Below are positions 42,046-53,968 of a stretch of 64,000 bases of DNA, piece after piece (positions within the stretch are counted from its first letter, which is position 1; each line of letters starts with the position of its first letter). This DNA comes from Eublepharis macularius. Lineage: Eukaryota > Chordata > Lepidosauria > Squamata > Eublepharidae. The position numbers and the translations under genes are program-made. The stretch covers positions 9,261,001 through 9,325,000 of the forward strand of contig NC_072795.1 of NCBI RefSeq assembly GCF_028583425.1. The letters are read 5' to 3'. The notes beneath the pieces were generated by a model, which did not search any database, was not told the DNA's origin, and worked only from the letters and a program-made list of their open reading frames with translations.

Positions 42046-42860
42046 TTATCCACCCTTATTTTCCAGTTCATATGGCACCACGCAGAGACGTTTTGCTCCT
42101 CTCTGTTAGTTAGTTAGATCCTCATGGGTGGAAATACTAGACACTCACTTCTCTCCTGTCCCTCCATGCCCAATTTTCCCCATGTTTACACCTTTATCTT
42201 AGATGTATCTCCTCCAAATTGGATGCGACATTTGCCCCAAGGCCAGTGCTCTGGCTCATGCTGTCTGTCACCCCTGTGCCCTCATACCTGGCCTCACCCT
42301 CAGTGGTGATCCCTTCACCTCTTCCTTCATGCCACCTCCTCCTTGACTCCCAGCTGGCTGCTGTGAGGGGAAAGGCTTTCTGCCAGGCTCTACTGGCTCC
42401 TCTCCAATCCCTTAGGACTGGGAGGTTGCTTGCATTTAATCAGGAGAACTTTTGCCCTCTCACAGTACTACACTCAATCCTTCAATAAATGTCTCTCTCT
42501 AAACCTTTTAATCTGTTTCTGTTCTTCTTTTCCTACTGAATCATGAGCCTCACAGTTACTCACAGCCACCTCATTAAGTAAGATGCATGTTCCTACTATC
42601 TGCATAAACAAGCAAGCTAATTTCTAGTCACTCTGAACACACATGTTCACATGCATGCAGGGGTGAGGAAACACCCATGGAACAAAATTTGCTATTCGTA
42701 GGTTTGGATTAGAGTATATTGATGTTTGCTAGTAAATGGTCTTCCCCATAATTATTTTGATAATATGAGTGTTACTTTAATCCATGCCTAGATAACCAGT
42801 TTCCAAAACTACTTGGCTACGGTGCTAGGAGACTCCCCATATATTTCACTTAATCTATGG
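42046..42860 (+). other. Upstream flank of gene B
   Basis: 42046-42540 has repeat-like text (tagttagttagatcctcatg; cttcaataaatgtctc with an AATAAA) that could be an LTR or SINE fragment. 42541-42860 shows no repeat signature and is the best candidate for the proximal promoter. Confidence 0.4.
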
Positions 42861-42864
42861 AGCT

Positions 42865-42871
42865 TATAAAA
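42865..42871 (+). promoter_or_regulatory. TATA box of CYP2 gene B
   Basis: TATAAAA at 42865-42871 lies 122 nt upstream of the exon 1 ATG, in a non-repeat stretch. Transcription would start near 42895-42900 and give a 5' UTR of about 95 nt. The ATG at 42993 has A at -3. Confidence 0.6.
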
Positions 42872-42992
42872 GGATGACAGCAGAAACGTGAGACAATAAT
42901 CTGTGAGGAAAGAAAAACCACTAGAGAAAGAACGTTCATCTCACCTAGCTGCACTAGACAGACACAAGGAAGGAGAAAACAAAACAAGGACA

Positions 42993-43187
42993 ATGCTGGG
43001 TGAACAGGCATTCCTTCTTTCTCTGCTGGCATGTCTCCTGATTCTGTACCTTCTGAAACGGCTCTTGTCTTGCAAGGGTGGAGAAACAGTCATGAAACAA
43101 AATTTGCCTCCAGGGCCTCCTCGGCTTCCACTCATTGGGAGCATTTGGGTATTAGGGCCGGTGATTACTCTAGAACGTCCTATTAAG
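42993..43187 (+). CDS. CYP2 gene B exon 1 (signal anchor, proline hinge)
   Basis: 195 nt, 65 codons, starting at ATG 42993 and ending in phase 0 at donor gtatgt. The first 25 residues are a hydrophobic signal anchor ([15 protein letters not shown]), followed by a basic stop-transfer patch (KR, K). Then comes [15 protein letters not shown], the proline-rich hinge that orients microsomal P450s. An in-frame upstream ATG at 42903 exists, but the homologous protein start and the TATA position favour 42993. Confidence 0.9.
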
Positions 43188-46100
43188 GTATGTAATTCTA
43201 TTTTATTTATTTAATCAATTCATTTTATCACCTCCCTTGTTTGTTGACAGTCAAGGGCAAACTACAGTATTTGTAAAAGCAATGCAATAAAGAGCATTAT
43301 ATTACACAAAATACGCAATGCTACAAGACTGGATTGCACTATTAGGCAGTAAACGATGCCATCAAGAGGAATTATGCCACTAGAGAAGAAGAAATGAAGA
43401 ACAATATAATATACAGTAAACAATGCATACAGTGGATAATATAGAGTAAATGATACATTGGTGGAGGGAATGTTATTTTTTTAAAGAACCAGACAATTCA
43501 AGCTACAGCCCTCTGTGTGTGTGTTATTCGCTGCCAAGTTGATGCAGACTTAGGGTGTCCCTATGGATGAAACACGTCCTATCATTAACAAACTTACTCA
43601 GATCTTGTAAACTGGAGGGTTTGGCTTCTTGTACTGAATCAAGCCATCTTGTTTTAGGTCTTCCTCTTTTCCTGCTGCCTTCCACTTTTCCCAGCATTAT
43701 TGACTTTTCCAGGGAACCTTGTCTTCTCATGATGTGACCAAAATACGATAGCTTCAGTCTTGTCAATTTGGCTTCCAGGGAGAACACAAGCTTGATTTGA
43801 TCTAGAACCCACTTATTTGTCTTTTTGGCTGTCCGGGGTATCCAGAAAATTCTCCTCCATCACTGCAGACCGAGGCGATGTTCATCAGAAAGGCTGAGGT
43901 CTTAGATGGAATTGTGCTTCCCATGTGTGATGGAATTGACCAACTCAGTGAATAATCTATGGTTTAAACTGGGCTCAACATCATTACTGGACAGGCAAGT
44001 TAATTAAGCTGCAAAAAATTCTTTCTGCCATTTTAATTTAAACTGGAGGATGGCTCTCTGCTTTGACCTGGACGATGTGGTAAGAAAAGTGAACCATATA
44101 TAAACTCCCAGGAGTCTTTGGCTCCATCATTCTGTAGTAAGAACAAAGATCTGAAGTCATGTTTTACCATAAGGGGTTCCATGCCATTGCACTCACAAAG
44201 ATCTGCACCAAGACCTGCGTTCAGCACGCATCGTTAAAGATCTGGTTATTATTCTAGGATCGGGGGATAAAAACAGCCACTTCTGCGCTGCTTATCTTAT
44301 CTTATTTGTCTTCTAGCAAGCTTCACGTTAATTGGCTTGTTGGGAAGAGCTTATCTAAAAGTGATACAGACACTCCCTTTGAGAGGATGTATTAGGAAGA
44401 GAACAGTTAAGTAGATTTCATTATTTGGGATGTAGATAATTCTGCACTGCCTTGCTCCATATGCTAGAAGCATTCAGAAGACATCAGCAAAATGCCATTT
44501 CCTTCTTTTCTGCTCCATCTATCTTCCATCGCAATTTCCTTCTTTCCTGCTATACCTGTCTTTAAAAATCTGTTGATTCCAGTTGCTGCAAACCTTTAGA
44601 GATGACATTGGAGATGCTGGACCAGGCCCATATGAAAACAGGTTAATGCAGGACAGTAATAGCATCATAACAGAAAAAATACAATGGGCTCTAGAAAGGG
44701 GAGGGCAGGCTGGTGGGTATTACAACCTCCTCTGTGCCTGATCCAGGCCAGGTGAAAGGGGGATGGGCATTGCCACCTGCTCTGTGTCCGATCCCGGCTG
44801 GGTGAAGGTGGGTATTGATGCCAGCACCACACATGATCCTGGTCAGGCGAAGTGGGGATGGGCATTGCCTCCTGTTTTGCACCTCACCCCGGGTAAGTGA
44901 AGAGGGAGGGCATTGCCACCTTCTCCATTCCTGATCCCTGCCGGGTGAATGCAGGGATAGGGATTACCTCCTGCTCCACACCTGATCCTGGCTGGGCAAA
45001 GAGGAGGCAGGCAGTACCTCCTACCCCACACCTGTTCCCAGGTGGGTGAAGGGGGGCAGGCATTGCCTCCTGGCCAGGTGAAGGTGGTAGAGAATTGCCA
45101 CCTGCTCTGCAGCTGATCCTGGCCAGGTGAAGGCAGGAGCAGGCATTACCACCTGCTCTGCGTCTGATCCCAGGTGAGTGAAGGCAGGAGGGCATTGCCA
45201 CCTGCTCCGCTCCTGATCCTGGCTGGATGAAGGGATCCAGACAGCATCCAGAGCATTATGATAGAAATATGCTTCAACTCAAACTTTAGAAAACACTTGA
45301 ACAAATCTGGTAGTATTTTATCTGAAATGTGATACAATAATAAACTTCTCAAGATCTCTGGCTGAGTTGAGCAGACAGCCGAGAGGACTTCTTTTCATTA
45401 AAGGGGTCACAGTTACCTACAAGTGGAGAATCTTTATTATCTCCTTTCAATTTGCACAGACTTCCTCAAATGCATTTATTCACAATTTCAATGAATGCAA
45501 AATGTCCGGGGGGGGGGGGCGGGGTGCAGTTGAGGGGGTCACAATCAGGATTTCAAAAATACTTGCTGTTTGTCTGCTAATGACAGATAAACCCCTTCCT
45601 GCGCTCTTCATCCCCTGCCCTTGCTCAATGGAGAGGTAGGGGAAAATAATGAAGGGATGACATCACCACATTGAGCAACTCTCTAGGAATTCTCCCAATC
45701 TCTATGCTCTTTACCATAAAAGACTGCGGAAATTACAGTGTTGCTTGATATTTTGACATCACTTCCCAGACTCCACCCTGAAGTGATGTTGCCATACCAT
45801 TTGACTATTCTTCTCCCCATGCCCCACTCCCAAAGCTCTGGCTATTGCAAGAAGTAGGCCTGATAAACCTAGTGAACAAGCTGCATTCTGACTGAACCAT
45901 GGAAGTCCAGATACCCTCGGCTCACTGATACTTCCATTAACTGGCTATACCTTTTCTTACATACTGCTAATTTTTTATCTTCTCTCTCAGCATCAGGGGA
46001 AGTTCAACAGTTTGTTTTCATGTCAAAACTCACATGGTGCAGCTTCTGAGGAAGCTGATTTAGTTTTTGAAAAATTTTTATGCACAATCGATAGTGGCTT

Positions 46101-49100
46101 TCGTGTTTGTGCAGAATTTCCAAATGGACAGTATTATACAACCACAGAGTTCAGAAGGGCTTATAGACTACCACATTCAATGGTTTGCTAAATGGTGAAG
46201 TCAAAGCTAGAGCACCTCCAACAGACAACTGTGCAGTTTCTGGTTGAACGCCTGCAACAACGAATTGTTTCCACTGTTGAGCCACCGTGACCATTAGTAA
46301 GCTTGTTCTAATGTTCAACTGAAATCTGGAGGTAGTGGGGAATGCTGTCAAGTCATGGCTGACTTATGGTGACCCCTGCTGGAGTTTTCGAGGCAAGAGA
46401 ATAACAGAGGTGGTTTGCCATTGCCTGCCCCTGCATCCCTGATCTTCATTGGAGGTGTCCCGTCCAATTACTTGCCAAGGCTGATCCTGCTTAACTTCTG
46501 AGATCTGATGAAATTGGGTTCCCCTAGACTATCCAGGTCAGAACAATTGCCATCAGGTACATGGCAAGAACAGAAAGCGAAAATAGGGACCACCCCGGTG
46601 CAAGCAGACAAAACCAGGGCTGTGAAGTGAAAACTCAATGAATACACATTAAGAACACTCAAATTATCAAAAATATAGTAATAATGTGTATATACAAAAT
46701 AATCCAAGCACTAAAGTAATCAAGATGTGAGTATTACAATAACCATCCCAGTAAAAACAGCACAAAAGTGCTCACTGGCACAAAACAGTAAAGGGGGGGG
46801 TGCACGCAGGCACCTCCTAAGGATTATACAACCTAAGGGCAGCGACACTCAATTACAACAATACAAGGGTGCACACTGGCACTACCATTCAATTAGGCAG
46901 CCATGAAACGGTTTACAAAGAAAACATTTAAAGGGCGAAAATGTCCAATCATATCAAGCTGCAATTGAAGAAAAGAGGCTGCGAAGAGCTGAAGGGGTCC
47001 AGCGCCAAGTCAGCAAATTCAGCCGCCTCATCAGCCACAGGACGGGATTTGCCAGCATACGTAGTATTAGCCCGTTTCGTGAATGGATCACTTCTTCAGC
47101 AGGCACATGTAGTTAGAACCCTGTGGAACAGTTTCGCATACTCTCTCAGTGAAGCCGCCATTAGTCACAGACGCTGTGAACAATTGCCATCAGGTACATG
47201 GCACCTGTTGGACTGCACAGAGACAAGGAAGCAAACAGGTTGCTTAACTATACCTCATGATTTCTTGTGTTCATGTGCATGGTCAGGCATGATACAGCCC
47301 ATCCCTTGCAGGTGTCCGTCTTTTGATTGGGATATTGGTGTGGTGGTTATGAAGCTCCAAGTGGGAAGTATTTGCAGACAACCACTAGAAAGTACAGATC
47401 AGAGCACTTTCTCCCTTCTAAGGTGAGATCTGTGCAGATGTAGCACTCATAAATGAAAGTGCCTGTATCACTTGCAAAGAATGTTGAGCCACCTGTGTAA
47501 CCCTAGGAAGAAAAAGACTGACAATGCTTCTTAAAATCTTTTTTAGCTGATTAATATCACTACTGAGATAATTGTTCAGGAAAGCATTTTTACAAATGGA
47601 GCAGGAATGTGGCAAAATGAAAGTGTGCAAAAGGAAACTTTTTATATTGGAAAACAAAACAATGGCCCACAGAGTGGAAATGGTCAGTCTGCATTGCAAT
47701 TCTGAAAAAAGGAGATGCTAAAGAGTACAGCAATGATCAGACCATAGCATTAATTTTGCACACAAGAAAGAGATACTCAGAATTCTACATCAAAGATTCA
47801 TACCATACATGGAATGAGAAATGCCAGGTGTTCAAGCTGGATTCAGAAAAGTAAGAGACTCTAGAGATCACATTGCAAATTTACAATGGCTACTGGAGCA
47901 AATGACATTTGGAGGTCTTTCATTAATAGAGTCTCCATAAGACAGAAGTGACTTTATGGCATATAACACACACACACACACAGACTCCGAATATCATCTT
48001 TGAAGTATATAATACCTCTTATATCTTCAAATATTTCATGCATCCTTGGGGGAAGAGACAGAAAATAACTCAAAAGGCATTTTTGAAAAAAAGAATGAGC
48101 TTTCTGAAGTCGCACTTTCTAGATTCTTCTACTAGAGGAATCTGGTGGCAAGAAGATTTTATTTTACTTATTTATATCATATCTGTATTCCGCCCTTCCC
48201 GCAAGCGGGTTCAGGGCGGATAACAACCTTAAAATCATTTTAAAATGTTCCATATTAAAACATTAAAACATCACATAAAAATAGCAACACGCTTTGCCTG
48301 GGGGCAGCAATACAACTATTAATGAACAATACAGCAGTACAACTAGATATAGCAGCACAGTAACAGTAGCTGAAAAACAGTGGTGGGCAGCTTTCACAGG
48401 GAGGTGGGTAGAAGTTGTATCCTCTGGCCAGCAGAGGCCCAACCTCAGCCATGAGCCTGGCGGAACAACTCTGTTTTACAGGCCCAGTGGAAATCCTGCC
48501 GGGCCCTGGTCTCAGTAGAGAGAGCGTTCCACCAGGCAGGAGCCAGGACTGAGAAAGCCCTGGCTCTAGTCGAGGGGAGGCAGGCCTCAACTAGACTGCT
48601 AAGATCGACTAGATAAATCCTTAACAGTAAAGACTTAAGATGCGTTAAGAGTGAGCAGCATTTCAGTGAGGTTGGGCTGAGGATGACAATCCACAGCATA
48701 GTTTGAACTGATGTCTGTCAAGTCCACATTTCTATAGTTTAACCTATTAGCCAGAACAATGGAAGAAACCTATCCCTAAATGGCAAGAGGAATTATTTAC
48801 AAGACAGAGATTATTTACAAGACATACGGCCAATTCTCTGTTGCACCAGTCATTGAGAAGCTTACATCAATATTGTATAAAAGCAGATTGCAAAAGTGGG
48901 AAGCAGATTGCAAAAGTGGGATGGGTCCCGGTGGAAACCACCCTCCTCATCTGATGGGAGCCTCTGCTGCTGATGGGTGCCCTCTAATCAGAAGGGCATC
49001 TTGCAGAGACGTTCCAGTTCTAGTCAGGAATTGCTGGGGCATAGGCAGAAAAGAGAAGCCTGTAAAGGCAAGCCTGATCTCGTCAGATCTCGGAAGTTAA

Positions 49101-52100
49101 GCAGGTTAGTAATTGGATGAGAACAGGGGTCATGTCGTAGAAAAAGAGCTGGAGGAACTCATTAGCATAACTCATTAGCATAACTCATTAGCATACGTCA
49201 TGCCCCTTGACATCACCAGAAGTGTGTCATTAGCATAACTGATTTGTATATGCCATGTCCCCTGACATCACCTATCCTGGCTGATTTGGACCCAATCTTG
49301 GCCATTCAGGGCCAGAATTGGGCCTGAAATGGCAAAAAGGGGCTGAAAATGGCCGGAAAAGGGCCCAAAATGGTTAGGATCGGGCCGCTGCTGAGCGGGA
49401 GAGTGATCCACCACCCGTTAGAGGCCAGATCCAGGTCGTTTCAGCCCCAATCCAGGCTGAAATGGGCCCAAAATGGATGAGGTGGGCGGGGCCACATGAC
49501 ATGTGACCTCTTTGGGGAACTGCTGGAACTGTGTTCCTGTGCGTTCCCCCTTGAAATGAGCCCTGGATGAGAATCCTCCAAGGAAGACCAGGGTTGCTAT
49601 GCAATGGCAAATCATCTCTGTTAGTCGCTTGGCATGAAAATCCCAGCAGCAGTTGCCATAAATTAGCTGTGACGATGGCACTTCCCACTACATAAAAGGG
49701 CAGCTTAGTAAATGAGACTGTCCCCAGGAGAAGGTAGTGAATCTGAAGGGAGGGACAACCATGTGAGAAAGAATGGAAAACTGTGTGGAAGAATAGGCAG
49801 AGAGGAGAACTGCACATAGCTAAGAGCTGAAGAGTGGTCATGGTGAAATAAATATTGACCATAGGTACATTTAAGAAACTGGAAATTTATTTACTATCAG
49901 TATAGGGTCTTCATGTACGGCATCCTGCCGCATGAGTACCAGCTACACAAAGAAAAAATAAAACAGTACACTATGGACTGTATACTATGTATATGCATAT
50001 TTTATACACACACACACACACAAACACACTATGGCTTGCAGAAGAATTTGCAATATGTTAGCAATCTAACCTGAGGGTGGGAAAGTTGTCTCCAGGCAGA
50101 AAACATAAAGAATATTCCACTTTATATTAGGCTTCCCAGTACCCTCCAATGGCGGGAGGTTTGCCTAATTACCCAGCAATTGCTGTCGATCAGCAGGAGC
50201 TGGCAACCTGGGAACGTGCGCACTAGGTGCGCTCCCAACAGGGAGCAATGATGTCACTTCCCAATGTGATGCCATCACATCAGCTGCAGGACTGCTCCCG
50301 TACCTTGTTGGGCCAATTTTGGCCCCAAATAAGGTGAATTGGCCTGTGCAAAAAGCAGGGGCATGTCCATGGCCAGCACGGTGACATCACTTCTTGGAAG
50401 TGACATCCCCATGGGAGAGCTGGGAACATGTATATGAGAGTAGAAGATCCCCAGGAAATGTTAGGTAAGTGCCAGGTTCCTCCCCGTCCCACCGGGAGGA
50501 TATAGGGAACTCACAGTGCTGCTTTAGATTCTAAGGAGTGAGCAAAGATTAGTTTAAACTGATCTGTGCTCACTCCTGTGCTTCCCCCTCTGTGCTGTAG
50601 CCACAGCCTAGAAGCTCTGTATTAGCCTAGAAGCTCTGTATTACTGTTAGCAGAAATATGTGCTATCTCTTTAAATACTCGGAATCATGGGAATGGTAGT
50701 TCTTCACTCTCCCCTAAGGAGAGAGGGTAATTTGAGGTATTTACAACTCATCTACCTTCCTTAAGTGATAATTTTATTATCTCACCTCCCCTCTTTGTAT
50801 GTATCTTATTCACTCCCTCAAGCAAGGATAGGAAGCCATCATGAATTTACCGCTTGTCTATGAATAAATCTAGCTCAATAAACACGTACCCACGTGCTGT
50901 TCACTGGCTTGACTGTAAATAAGGATGCCTTTGAGGTCTGGGTTTAAAAGGACAGTGTGTTGAAGCTATCCAGGATCAGCCCCCCCTTTTCCAGCTCCCG
51001 GAATACCCTCCCTTTATCTTGTGACCTTTTCATCTTTCATTCTAAATTTCATTTTTATGAAATATCCACTTCAAGAGGTAAGGAAAAATGAAGAATGTAT
51101 GTTATACTGAAGCATTCACGTTATAAGAATTCAGCTATTTTGTTTGAATGTAACTTTTGTCTCTTTTGTTGCAAATGCCAGTTGGCAAAGTTCTATGGAA
51201 ACATCTACACTCTGTGGCTGGGATCTAAACTGGTGGTTGTGCTGTCTGGATTCGAAGCGGTGAAAGAAGCGCTGATAAACCACTCAGAAGACTTTGCTGG
51301 CCGGCCCGAGACTGTTTTAAGTCAAACTATAATAAAAAAAACGCGGTAAGTTGTTGGGAATAGTAAATGAGCTTCCTTGTCTTCTCTGCAAAAAACAAAA
51401 AATACACATAGGTACAAAAGAGAGCAAAGAAAGTCGCTGAGCATTTCAGTCACTTTTAGACTGAATTGTTCTGCCTTTACCACTCATGTTATTCAGCAGA
51501 CCAGAAACAAGACATGAGCCTAGGCTCAGGTGTAATAGGAGAAGGCTCTTTGGGGAAGTTACAGGTTTTGTGGACATATTTAAAGGGGAGCCATGCTGCT
51601 ACCTTGACAGACACTTGCAGAATCAGTGGTTTCATGGACAAGGAGCAACCATGGCAGGGATGGGGCTCATGCAGGAAACAAAGGGAAGCAACAGCAGGTG
51701 CCTTGTGAAAAAGTGAGTAGGATGGTAAAGAACCAAGCAGATGATTTAAAGATTTTGGCTTTCATTTGCCCCATACCTCACCTTATTATATGTCCGATCC
51801 GATCCAAGCCACACAGTCGCGTCTGACCCTCGGCTACTCCGTAGATCGTCCCCCTCCAGGCCTTTCTGTCCTATAGTGCATCGAGGGAGATCCGCAGAGT
51901 CCCGCAGTGAAGTTTTTACAGGGTAGTTCACCATTGCTTTCCCCAACCCTTATTATATCTACCATCTTACTTTTACTGCATTGTCTTCTACCTTTGAAAT
52001 CCACTTCCTGCATTATGGTATTTCCTGCTTTAGACAAGTTTTTTTTTGGTTTGCATTGTTTTCGTATTGTGTAATCCTAGTCCCGTTGCACAGCTTATTG

Positions 52101-53936
52101 CAGGGGTCTGCAAACTTTTTGGGTCTGTGGGCACATTTGGAATTCTGATAGAGAGCTGTGGGTGCAACCACAAAATGGCTGCCAGAGGTGGCAAAGCCAG
52201 TCACAAAACCATACTCTGTTATATGTATTTATTTAAAATATTTACAGCCTACCTTCTCTCTGGGATGGAAGGCATCATAGCGGAGCCCAATCTTATCAGA
52301 TCTCAGAAGCTAAGCAGGGTTGGCTCCTGTTTGAACTTGGATGGGAAACCATTAGGGTAAACTGGGGTTACTCTGCAAAGGAAGACAACGGCTGATTCCA
52401 CACGTGTTGGATAATGCACTTTCAATGGACTTTAGCTATCATTTGGAAGTGGATTTTTTGTTTCACACTCGAAAAATTCCGCTCCAAATGATCTCTAAAG
52501 AGGATTGGAAGTGCATTATCCAACATGTGCGGAATCAGCCAACGACAAGCGATGTCTGCTTCTCACTTGACTTGAAGGCCTTTTGCTGGGCTCGCAGTAT
52601 GAAATAGAAAAACAAACCAACAAACCAACAGATCAGTTCCAAGCAAGCACCAGTTGACCCGACACAAACTAGTAATGAAACAGAATTATTCTGGAACCCC
52701 TAGAACTAGAATTGTAATGGAATCATTTTTGGCACACATCCCTATTACACAGTTTTAAGGTTTACCGTGAAGAAACGGAAATTTTTAAAGATTTGCCATT
52801 CATCAGCTCAAAAATTAACCAAAAGAGAGATTGCAACCAAGAAATCAGAAGGAGTTTGAGAGCTGGAAGGAACTGGAAAAGATCACTGGGGTCAAAGATC
52901 AAGATAATTCATACTATGGTATTCCCCATTATTATGTATGAATGTGAAAGTTGGACAGTGAGGACAGCTGACAGAAAGAAAGTTGATTCATTTGAAATGC
53001 AGTGCTGGAGGATTTATGGATACCATGGATTACCAAAAAAAGAAAAAAACACACAAATCAATGTGTTCTGGATGAAATCAAGCCTCAATTCTCCCTAGAA
53101 GCTAAAATAACAAAAGTGAGGCTATTGTGGTTTGGTCACGACATCATGAGAAGACATACTAGAAAAGACAATAATGCTAGAAAATGTGGGAGGCAGTAGG
53201 AAAAGAAGAAGGCCCAAATGAAATGTCTCGACTCAATAAAGGAAGCCACATCCTCCAGTTTGCAGCATCTGACAAAAGCTGTTAATGATAAGATGTTTTG
53301 AAGGTCATTAATTCAAGGGGCCACCATAAGTTGGAAGCAACTTGATGATACACAACACACACATTATGTGACTTCCCTCACACACTTCATAAAAGCCAGC
53401 CAGCATTCAGCCCAGGATGAGGGAAAAGAAGAGCTTTGTGCTCCACATTCAAGCTAGTCAGCTAGCTTCTGTCCCAGGTGCTGCAGCTCAGAAAAAAAAG
53501 GCTGGGGTGCGGGGATTTACCCCTGCCATTCAAGCCAGCCTTCGTGTGGAATGGTATGGTGTTGCTCAATCTTGTCAGATCTCAGAAGCTAAGCAGGGTT
53601 GGTACTTGGATGTAGGCCTACCAAAGAGGACTTTACAGAGGCAATCCACCCCTGCTCCTTACTTGCCTTAAAAGCCCATTTCTAGGGTCACCACCATATG
53701 TTGGCTGTGATGATGGCACATTCATAGAAGCGTGGGAGGAAAGAGTTAAATACTCCCCCACACACCCAGTCACCTTTGCCAAATCTTTAAAACAGCCACT
53801 TGGAGCTATTACTTATTTATATGTAAATTTTTGGCCTTCCAGTCTACAAAAAAGGAACACAACATTTTTAAAAAATGTTTAGAAATCCATGGGATATAAC
53901 AACCAACAACCAACCACCACCACCACCACCACCACC

Positions 53937-53968
<32 letters not shown>

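Noticed and set aside
46941-47426. 161-codon + strand frame
   Set aside because: Runs through retroelement-like repeat text inside gene B intron 1; no domain or homolog recognised.
49062-49123. 5S rRNA gene
   Set aside because: Only an internal part of 5S is present, diverged, and followed by SINE body sequence.
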